Shown here one piece after another: positions 1-4,087 of a stretch of 8,365 nt of DNA (position 1 is its first letter; each line of letters opens with the position of its first letter). This DNA is from an uncultured Muribaculaceae bacterium (GTDB lineage: Bacteria > Bacteroidota > Bacteroidia > Bacteroidales > Muribaculaceae). A program made the translations under genes and the position numbers. The stretch spans positions 1-8,365 of the forward strand of contig CAJTRT010000075.1 of the NCBI GenBank assembly GCA_910579105.1, read 5' to 3'. The notes under the pieces are model-generated. The model was not told the origin of the DNA and did not search any database. It was given only the letters and a program-made list of their open reading frames with translations.

Positions 1-58
1 GCGTTCGAGCCATGCCTTTTTGCCATCTTCAAGTTTTATCGGACAGCAATAATTCCGT

Positions 59-895
59 TTAAAACATCCCTATACCCATCAGCAGAAGGCCGCCGCAAAG
101 CCCGATCGACAGGCAGCACGTGAGAATCACAGCGTGTGTCATACGGCAGAAAGCGCATATGTAATGGCCTGCGAGAAGGTCGCTGAACGCATTCAGAAAC
201 GGTATGCCCGGCACCAGGTACAGGACGCTGGTGCCGACAGCAGTCTCGGGCGTGGCTCCGAGACCGAACAACGACGCGCCCGCCCCGATTACCGACGACG
301 CAAAGGCACAAATCACAAACACCACTCGCGTATCAGTCTTGCGGGCGGAAAGCAACTGTTTGAGATACAGGCCGGCCAAAGTGGCCGAAACCACCACACC
401 CGCGGCAACCCAATCCCCCCCGAAAAGCCGGCAGAAAGCCCCGTTGGCCAGCGATGCCAGCAGCAAAACGGCCCACGGGCTCTCAGGACGGGTCTCTGTA
501 ATCCGGGCAAAACGGTCACGCGCCTGGGCAAAGTCAATCCGCCCGTCGGCCAGCGCCCAGCTAAGCTCGCTAAGGCGGGTGTTAATGTTGAAACTGATCG
601 GCATCTCCCGGGTGCCGACAATCCTGGTATAGCTGTCGGCACATCCGTGAGCGCTGACAGTGAGATGAATGTGCCGAGGCAAAATAGTCATTACCGCCGC
701 GCATCCGAGCGCGCCGGCCATACGCCTGACATTACGCTCAAGACGCTCGCAGGTCGCGCCACACCCCAAAAGCCATGCGGAATATTCCGACAGGAAATCC
801 CCAGCCATAGTGAGCGAGCAACAGACGTCCCGCACACCGGAATCAGCCATAACGGCTTCCGGGACAAGCATTTCAGTCGTCATATGTGTCGTCAT
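59..895 (-). CDS. ThrE/YjjP-like threonine/serine exporter family protein (N-terminal half-transporter type)
   Basis: This is an inner-membrane protein of the ThrE (DUF1212) family, whose members export threonine/serine or small dicarboxylates. Numbered from the Met at 895 (278 residues), a soluble N-terminal domain covers about 10-138 and holds the family segments GCGATCERLERN (45-56) and LPRHIHLTV (72-80). About four or five hydrophobic spans follow from residue 142, including the conserved VPGIPFLNAFSDLLAGH (228-244). The length fits the split YjjP-type subunit, which normally works with a small YjjB-type partner; that partner would lie beyond the left edge. Possible starts are 901, 895, 883 and 871. 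I chose 895 because GAGG sits 6 nt before it. The start overlaps the end of the upstream 77-codon gene by 23 nt, which suggests coupled translation. The family call is firm; the substrate is not known. Confidence 0.86.
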   Translation of the reverse strand: MTTHMTTEMLVPEAVMADSGVRDVCCSLTMAGDFLSEYSAWLLGCGATCERLERNVRRMAGALGCAAVMTILPRHIHLTVSAHGCADSYTRIVGTREMPISFNINTRLSELSWALADGRIDFAQARDRFARITETRPESPWAVLLLASLANGAFCRLFGGDWVAAGVVVSATLAGLYLKQLLSARKTDTRVVFVICAFASSVIGAGASLFGLGATPETAVGTSVLYLVPGIPFLNAFSDLLAGHYICAFCRMTHAVILTCCLSIGLCGGLLLMGIGMF

Positions 896-1106
896 AAGCA
901 TCCTCAGAGTAAACCGGCCTGTCGCCGGGTATGAAAAACTCCTCCCGCTCCCGTCCCACACTGAACAGCGGCACCCTGCGGTTTCCTGATTTGCCGCCGA
1001 GATAGATGTGGCGCGCCACGCGGCCTATTATTATCGCGACAACGGCAAGAACAATCACACACCAGGTAACAAATGGTACATTCATTGAAATAAACATCGT
1101 GTCCAT
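873..1106 (-). CDS. small single-span membrane protein of unknown function
   Basis: This is a 77-residue protein I do not recognise. A short N-terminus is followed by one strongly hydrophobic helix (about residues 11-29, VPFVTWCVIVLAVVAIIIG), then basic residues (RVARH). The tail is hydrophilic and ends in an acidic stretch, EDAYDDTYDD. The positive-inside rule places the tail in the cytoplasm. Its stop lies inside or just before the 5' end of the ThrE-like gene, so the two are very probably co-transcribed and translationally coupled. A Bacteroidetes-like -7 element lies about 27-34 nt before the ATG, which supports it as first gene of the unit. The Met at 1094-1097 region is an alternative start. 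It may be an accessory subunit or simply a co-expressed small protein; nothing in the sequence decides this. Confidence 0.6.
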   Translation of the reverse strand: MDTMFISMNVPFVTWCVIVLAVVAIIIGRVARHIYLGGKSGNRRVPLFSVGREREEFFIPGDRPVYSEDAYDDTYDD

Positions 1107-1132
1107 GATCTTTGCTTACTTTTAATTTCCTG

Positions 1133-1140
1133 CAAAGTAA
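1133..1140 (-). promoter_or_regulatory. candidate -7 promoter element for the small membrane protein/ThrE unit
   Basis: The minus strand reads TTACTTTGCA here, a 7 of 8 match to the Bacteroidetes sigma-ABfr -7 element TAnnTTTG, about 27 nt before the start codon at 1106. A T-rich stretch (GTTTTT) lies roughly 16-20 nt further upstream and could serve as a degenerate -33 element. The placement is reasonable but the -33 match is weak. Confidence 0.42.
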
Positions 1141-1373
1141 ACACCCGGCACGACTTAAAAACACCCGCCGGCTACCCTTTGTTTCTATAACCACTATCGG
1201 GGCAGCCCATAGCAAAGAAACGGGCAATGTAGGACCTCGAATCCATATCGCAGATTTCGGCGACGACCGGCTCAGCTTGCGAAAAAACACGCGCATCTGT
1301 CAACACTCTGCGCGGAAAACGGGCGGAATTTAACAACGTTAACATAAAATTGGATTTATTGCGGGAGACGGGG

Positions 1374-1404
1374 TTGCGATAAGCGCTGAGAATCACTACT
1401 TTTG
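1374..1404 (+). promoter_or_regulatory. Bacteroidetes-type promoter of the NlpC/P60 gene
   Basis: TACTTTTG at 1397-1404 is an exact match to the Bacteroidetes -7 consensus TAnnTTTG. A TTG at 1374-1376 lies 20 nt upstream, which fits the -33 TTTG element and the usual 19-21 nt spacing. Transcription should begin near 1409-1412, giving a leader of about 30-45 nt before the coding region. Confidence 0.75.
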
Positions 1405-1422
1405 CAACGCCGATGGAAAAGC

Positions 1423-1437
1423 GCCGCCCCGGGCGGC
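1423..1437 (+). promoter_or_regulatory. GC-rich hairpin directly before the NlpC/P60 start
   Basis: GCCGCCC at 1423-1429 and GGGCGGC at 1431-1437 are perfect inverted repeats around one base, so six pairs can form around a CCG loop. The stem ends one base before the ATG at 1439 and would hide that start in the folded mRNA. The Met at 1454 is farther from it. A nine-codon mini-ORF (ATG 1413, TGA 1440-1442) runs through the hairpin and overlaps the ATG at 1439. Confidence 0.4.
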
Positions 1438-1438
1438 T

Positions 1439-2068
1439 ATGATTTTGCAACGAATGAAACACCTTATATCAATTGTCTGCTTTATGATCGCCGCCGCCCT
1501 GGGCGCCGCGGCAGCAAAGCCGGCAACCCATGAAAAGAAACACTCCAACGCCGACCTCCCCACCACCGAGGAGATGAATTTGGCGTCGATTTCAAAGACA
1601 AATCCTTTCGAGATAGTCCCCGCGGCCGGAATGGAACTGCTTGAAGACCTCGACGAGGCCGACAGCCAGCGCATGGTGGCCGATATGATCTCGTTCGCAA
1701 AAAAACACATAGGCACGCGCTACGTCCGCGGCGGCAAAGGGCCCAAAGGGTTCGACTGCTCGGGATTCACCAGCTACGTCTTCAACCAGTTCGGCTATTC
1801 GCTCAACCCCTCGTCGGGAGGACAGTACGGCCAGGGGGAGAAAATCAGCCGCGAGGAGGTGCTGCCGGGCGACCTGCTGTTCTTCACCGGGCGTTCCGCA
1901 AAAAGCGGCCGCGTAGGCCATGTCGGCATGGCGATCAGCAACGATCCCGCGACAGGCGAAATCACCTTCATCCACGCCGCCATCAGCGGAGGCATCCGCA
2001 TCGACCGCGTCTCCGCCCCCTATTACGCCGCCCGCTACATCGGCGCCCGCCGCGTCCTCGGCAACTGA
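1439..2068 (+). CDS. secreted NlpC/P60 family cysteine peptidase (peptidoglycan endopeptidase)
   Basis: NlpC/P60 enzymes cut peptide stems of peptidoglycan, typically the gamma-D-Glu-diaminopimelate bond. Numbering from 1439 gives 209 residues. A signal peptide covers about 6-26 (MKHLISIVCF then an Ala-rich stretch ending AAAA-KP), a linker 27-75 and the catalytic domain about 78-207. The nucleophile is Cys107 in GFDCSGFT, the second catalytic residue His161 in VGHVGMA, and the third polar residue His179 in FIHAA; TRYVRGG (93-99) precedes the Cys as usual. All catalytic residues are present. There is no SH3 or LysM domain, so this is a minimal single-domain enzyme acting in the periplasm. The start is 1439 or 1454; the latter gives a more typical MKHL signal start. 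The gene is monocistronic, with a clear promoter upstream and a terminator hairpin after it. Confidence 0.95.
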   Translation: MILQRMKHLISIVCFMIAAALGAAAAKPATHEKKHSNADLPTTEEMNLASISKTNPFEIVPAAGMELLEDLDEADSQRMVADMISFAKKHIGTRYVRGGKGPKGFDCSGFTSYVFNQFGYSLNPSSGGQYGQGEKISREEVLPGDLLFFTGRSAKSGRVGHVGMAISNDPATGEITFIHAAISGGIRIDRVSAPYYAARYIGARRVLGN

Positions 2069-2137
2069 CCCCGCCGCAGCCCGGCCTTAGTACCCGGCAA
2101 CTTATTCCAACGCATAACATCACGTTACCCGACGTAG

Positions 2138-2164
2138 GGACGCACGGCTCGTGCGTCCGTTTTT
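2138..2164 (+). terminator. rho-independent terminator of the NlpC/P60 gene
   Basis: A perfect nine-pair stem GGACGCACG/CGTGCGTCC with loop GCT (2138-2158) is followed by GTTTTT (2159-2164). It lies 70 nt after the stop codon. The hairpin is also the left half of the inverted repeat pair at 2134-2237, so a repeat element seems to have been adopted as the terminator. Confidence 0.75.
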
Positions 2165-2199
2165 ACTCATACACCTATTATTTACTCATACACCCGTTC
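2162..2199. repeat. two tandem 19-nt direct repeats inside the inverted repeat pair
   Basis: TTTACTCATACACC occurs at 2162-2175 and again at 2181-2194, giving two units of 19 nt whose first 14 positions are identical. They fill most of the spacer between the two REP-like hairpins. Confidence 0.7.
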
Positions 2200-2282
2200 G
2201 CGTCATATCATCGGACACACGAGCCGTGCGTCCCTACAAGTTATGGGCAAGATTGGAAACCATCACGCCCAAAAACGAAAAA

Positions 2283-2314
2283 CTTGCGTGATCGCCACCA
2301 AATAATTATATTCG
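2283..2314 (+). promoter_or_regulatory. candidate promoter for the lipoprotein leader RNA
   Basis: CTTG at 2283-2286 and TATATTCG at 2307-2314 match the Bacteroidetes -33 (TTTG) and -7 (TAnnTTTG) elements at 3 of 4 and 7 of 8 positions. The spacing is 20 nt, the same as in the NlpC/P60 promoter. Transcription would start near 2320, leaving a leader of about 430 nt before the lipoprotein ATG at 2750. I see no better candidate closer to the gene, but this match is imperfect. Confidence 0.4.
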
Positions 2315-2334
2315 CGATGAGAATCGTCCGAAAA

Positions 2335-2427
2335 GCCCCACGTGGGGCACGGGCGGCCTGAAACGACCGGCCCGACGAGGGCGGGAACAGACATACGGAG
2401 ACTGTCAGGCGTATGCCGGGCAGTCTC
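2335..2427 (+). other. hairpins in the upstream part of the lipoprotein leader
   Basis: A perfect 14-nt palindrome GCCCCACGTGGGGC lies at 2335-2348. A long hairpin lies at 2398-2427: GAGACTG 2398-2404 pairs with CAGTCTC 2421-2427, the stem continues with T-G and C-G pairs, and after one A-G mismatch GGC/GCC closes a GTAT loop. No T-run follows, so it is not an ordinary terminator. Near it, AAGCGCTT (2444-2451) is an 8-nt palindrome. These may be leader RNA structures or protein-binding sites; the sequence does not decide. Confidence 0.4.
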
Positions 2428-2533
2428 GACGACAAGCGTTTACAAGCGCTTTGTTCTTGGCTTACAGAAATTCTCGCAAAATTTCAATTGCCGTCAGGAA
2501 CAGGGTAGCGGTAGATGCCCGTGGTTATGCAGA

Positions 2534-2704
2534 CCGCGACCCGCGGCGTGCCCTTTCCGGCATGCCGGGGTTTGGTGTCGCATATACAAGCGTGGGGCTT
2601 CTGCTGGTGCTCGTTTCTACGGCAATGGGCGATGCGAGAAGCCTCTGTAAGTCGGAACGAGCACAAGTGAGACTTCCACGCTTGCCTTTTATCAACACCA
2701 AACC
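2534..2704 (+). ncRNA. candidate structured RNA element (nested perfect stems) before the lipoprotein gene
   Basis: Five stems nest inside one another. P1 is GGTTTGGTGT 2569-2578 with ACACCAAACC 2695-2704 (10 pairs, perfect). P2 is CAAGCGTGG 2587-2595 with CCACGCTTG 2676-2684 (9 perfect, plus two G-U pairs). P3 is GTGCTCGTT 2607-2615 with AACGAGCAC 2656-2664 (9 perfect, plus one G-U and one C-G). P4 is TACGG 2618-2622 with CTGTA 2645-2649. P5 is GGGC 2627-2630 with GCCT 2641-2644, closing a 10-nt loop. Two hairpins precede them: CCGCG/CGCGG (2534-2546) and the palindrome CCGGCATGCCGG (2557-2568). An alternative pairing GGCTTCT 2597-2603/AGAAGCC 2637-2643 could compete with P3-P5, as in a switch. 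I do not match it to a named RNA family. It could also be a mobile or repeated DNA element. Confidence 0.55.
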
Positions 2705-2711
2705 AATCAAG

Positions 2712-2737
2712 GCCGGGGCGCGGGAGTCAGCGCCGGC
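2712..2737 (+). promoter_or_regulatory. hairpin 12 nt before the lipoprotein start
   Basis: GGCGC 2717-2721 pairs with GCGCC 2730-2734, and beyond a GG bulge GCC 2712-2714 pairs with GGC 2735-2737. The loop is GGGAGTCA, so its purine-rich segment is the only Shine-Dalgarno-like sequence near the ATG. Folding could affect ribosome access. Confidence 0.35.
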
Positions 2738-2749
2738 ACACACGACACC

Positions 2750-3832
2750 ATGAAATTTTTAAAACTGACACACGCACTGCTGGCGGCCGTGCTGCTGGCG
2801 GCGGCAGTCTCCTCTTGCGGCGACGGGGACGACGATGACGACGATGAGGAAGAGTATCCCTGGGAAAACCCTGGTGGCGGCGGCAACGAAGGTGGTAATG
2901 GCGGTGGCAACGGCGGAGGGGGCAGCAACCCTGAAATCATAAGGATGAGCCCGTCGGAAGTCTTAATCCCGGCCAAGGGTGGGAACGTATCCGTCTCCGT
3001 CACAGCGGGCGGCCCGATCACGCGCGCCCAATCCGGGGAATCATGGGTCAGCTCCTCAATATCGGGCGGCTACCTCCTGACTGTTTCCGCCGGGCCTAAC
3101 ACAGGCGCCTCGCGCGGCTGCAACGTGTTCGTCGATAACGCGACTGGCGGAATGGGGTCCATAGTAGTCCGTCAGAGCGCCGGAAGCGGCGGCAGTAGCG
3201 ATCCCGGCACTAACCCCGATCCGGGCACCTCTGCTCCGGCGGCGCCTACCGGGCTGTACGTCTCGGATACCGGGAGCGCCGGAGCGCCCAACTGCATAAT
3301 AAAGTGGAACGCGCCGCAGGGCGCCACGAGCTACCTGATCTACCGCAGCACCAGCGAAAGCAGCGGCTACTCCCAGATCGGCACCTCGCAGTATGCCTCT
3401 TATGCCGACCAGACGGTAAAAGTAGGCAACACATACTACTACCGCGTAAAGGCCAAGAACGCGAAAGGCACAAGCGATTACAGCAACACCTGCCGTTACG
3501 AGTTCTCCGACACGCGGAAGCCGGGCCCGGCGAAAATCACATCCGCGACTTGCAGCGGCAGCAACATCACGGTGCGCTGGAGCGTCCCGACCGATAAAAC
3601 CTACGGCAAACCCACTTCCGGGTCGATAAGGGTAGCAGACCCGCAAAATGGTGGTACGGCAGTCGAGGTGAAAAGTTTCTCCGCATCTACCACGTCGGCC
3701 ACGTTCAATTACCGGCCCTATGTCGCAAGCAGCACAGGCGGGGTGAATTTCGTTGTCAGGCTGACAAACCAGCACGGCTATTCAGAGAAAGCAGTCATAT
3801 ACAACTCAAAGAGCAATGAGTTCTATTATTAA
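2750..3832 (+). CDS. surface-type lipoprotein with BACON-like and fibronectin type III domains
   Basis: This 360-residue lipoprotein has a signal peptide (1-22, MKFLKLTHALLAAVLLAAAV) and a lipobox ending at Cys23 (AVSSC). Directly after the Cys comes an acidic run, GDGDDDDDDEEE, resembling the Bacteroidetes lipoprotein export signal that sends lipoproteins to the cell surface. A Gly/Asn-rich linker covers 41-60. A BACON-like domain follows at about 62-143, with MSPSEVLIPAKGG, SWVSSS and a closing VVRQSAG. After a Pro/Gly linker (144-165) come a fibronectin type III domain (166-250, IKWNAP, YLIYRS, YYRVKAKNAKG) and a second Fn3-like beta domain (258-352). No catalytic motif is visible; a role in binding a glycan or protein ligand is inferred from the BACON family. 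The gene is alone, between a structured leader and its own terminator. Confidence 0.93.
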   Translation: MKFLKLTHALLAAVLLAAAVSSCGDGDDDDDDEEEYPWENPGGGGNEGGNGGGNGGGGSNPEIIRMSPSEVLIPAKGGNVSVSVTAGGPITRAQSGESWVSSSISGGYLLTVSAGPNTGASRGCNVFVDNATGGMGSIVVRQSAGSGGSSDPGTNPDPGTSAPAAPTGLYVSDTGSAGAPNCIIKWNAPQGATSYLIYRSTSESSGYSQIGTSQYASYADQTVKVGNTYYYRVKAKNAKGTSDYSNTCRYEFSDTRKPGPAKITSATCSGSNITVRWSVPTDKTYGKPTSGSIRVADPQNGGTAVEVKSFSASTTSATFNYRPYVASSTGGVNFVVRLTNQHGYSEKAVIYNSKSNEFYY

Positions 3833-3857
3833 CTGAAAATACAGGCTTAGTACGTTC

Positions 3858-3896
3858 GGAGCCGCCCATCAAGAGACGGGCGGCTCCTCGTTTGTC
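3858..3896 (+). terminator. terminator of the lipoprotein gene
   Basis: GGAGCCGCCC 3858-3867 pairs perfectly with GGGCGGCTCC 3878-3887 around a 10-nt loop, then TCGTTTGT follows. It starts 26 nt after the stop codon. On the minus strand no T-run follows, so it acts mainly rightward. It would also serve as a boundary against the convergent minus-strand genes. Confidence 0.75.
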
Positions 3897-3926
3897 ATTG
3901 GATTGTCGGGGTAGCTTACCGTTCAA

Positions 3927-3992
3927 TCATTTGTAGGCATCCGCGGCGTGGTCGAAATACCAGTGGGCAAGCCTTGTAAGTAAATGTCTCAT
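3927..3992 (-). CDS. possible small protein of 21 residues
   Basis: An ATG at 3992 opens 21 codons ending in TGA at 3927-3929. The product starts MRHLLTRLAH, continues WYFDHAADAY and ends in K. Hydrophobic residues L4, L5, L8, W11, Y12, A16 and A19 fall on one face of a helix, so it could be a short amphipathic, membrane-associating peptide. It lies 95 nt downstream of the endonuclease gene on the same strand, in a stretch otherwise without genes. An AT-rich hairpin (GTTATT/AATAAC, 4011-4028) sits just before it. There is no clear Shine-Dalgarno site, and chance open frames of this length are common, so I call it only tentatively. Confidence 0.3.
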   Translation of the reverse strand: MRHLLTRLAHWYFDHAADAYK

Positions 3993-4055
3993 AGTGTTTA
4001 GCTGTTAGTGGTTATTTATTCCAATAACGCTGGTGATATGAGGATAGTTCGGATT

Positions 4056-4073
4056 TTATGCCGCAAAGCATAA
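4056..4073 (-). terminator. weak hairpin after the endonuclease gene
   Basis: TTATGC 4056-4061 and GCATAA 4068-4073 pair around a 6-nt loop, and the stem is flanked by A/T-rich bases that extend it slightly. It begins about 15 nt after the endonuclease stop codon in the transcript. No true T-run follows, so termination here would be weak or would need other factors. Confidence 0.3.
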
Positions 4074-4087
4074 TTTCAAAACATATT

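Larger units (their letters stand above)
1107..1438. other. divergent intergenic region
   Basis: No convincing gene lies in these 332 bases; the open frames here are shadows without recognisable products. The region holds the minus-strand promoter candidate near its left end and the plus-strand promoter at 1374-1404. A compound hairpin has an outer stem GTTTCT 1181-1186/AGAAAC 1216-1221 and an inner stem CTAT-c-GGG 1194-1201/CCCATAG 1206-1212. A short palindrome, TTAAC-AAC-GTTAA, lies at 1330-1342, about 30 bp upstream of the plus-strand -33 element, where a regulator could bind. The role of the hairpin is unknown. Confidence 0.5.
2134..2237. repeat. GTAG-tagged inverted repeat pair resembling a REP/BIME element
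   Basis: Two 25-nt units lie in opposite orientation. The left unit (2134-2158) is GTAG followed by the hairpin GGACGCACG-GCT-CGTGCGTCC. The right unit (2213-2237) is the same sequence reversed with one substitution, ending in CTAC. The units match at 24 of 25 positions and are separated by 54 nt. A GTAG tetranucleotide beside an imperfect palindrome, arranged as an inverted pair, is the known design of REP sequences mobilised by REP-associated Y1 transposases (RAYT). No RAYT gene is in the window. The near-identity of the arms argues for recent origin or selection. Confidence 0.65.

Noticed and set aside
1..26. An ATG on the minus strand at 26 opens a frame to the left edge, in the place expected for a YjjB-like partner of the ThrE-like gene.
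   Set aside because: Only eight codons are visible and their product is not recognisable, so I do not call it.
134..934. A 266-codon plus-strand frame opposite the ThrE-like gene.
   Set aside because: Its product is very rich in Arg, His, Gln and Pro with no domain; it is the antisense shadow of a recognisable membrane protein.
1238..1250. A GATTCGAGGTCC sequence on the minus strand that resembles a tRNA T-arm.
   Set aside because: No acceptor stem, anticodon arm or CCA-side pairing can be built around it.
1172..1462. A 96-codon minus-strand frame across the NlpC/P60 promoter.
   Set aside because: It overlaps the promoter and the start of the peptidase gene, and its product matches nothing I recognise.
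2134..2237. Possible CRISPR-like repeats, because short repeats and a spacer occur together.
   Set aside because: The repeats are one inverted pair and one short tandem pair; there is no regular repeat-spacer array and no cas gene.
2342..2650. A 102-codon plus-strand frame in the lipoprotein leader.
   Set aside because: The product is low in hydrophobic order, shows no motif, and runs through hairpins at 2335-2427 and 2534-2568 that explain the sequence better.
3056..3775. A 239-codon minus-strand frame inside the lipoprotein gene.
   Set aside because: Ala/Arg/Gly-rich translation without motifs, opposite clear BACON-like and Fn3 domains.
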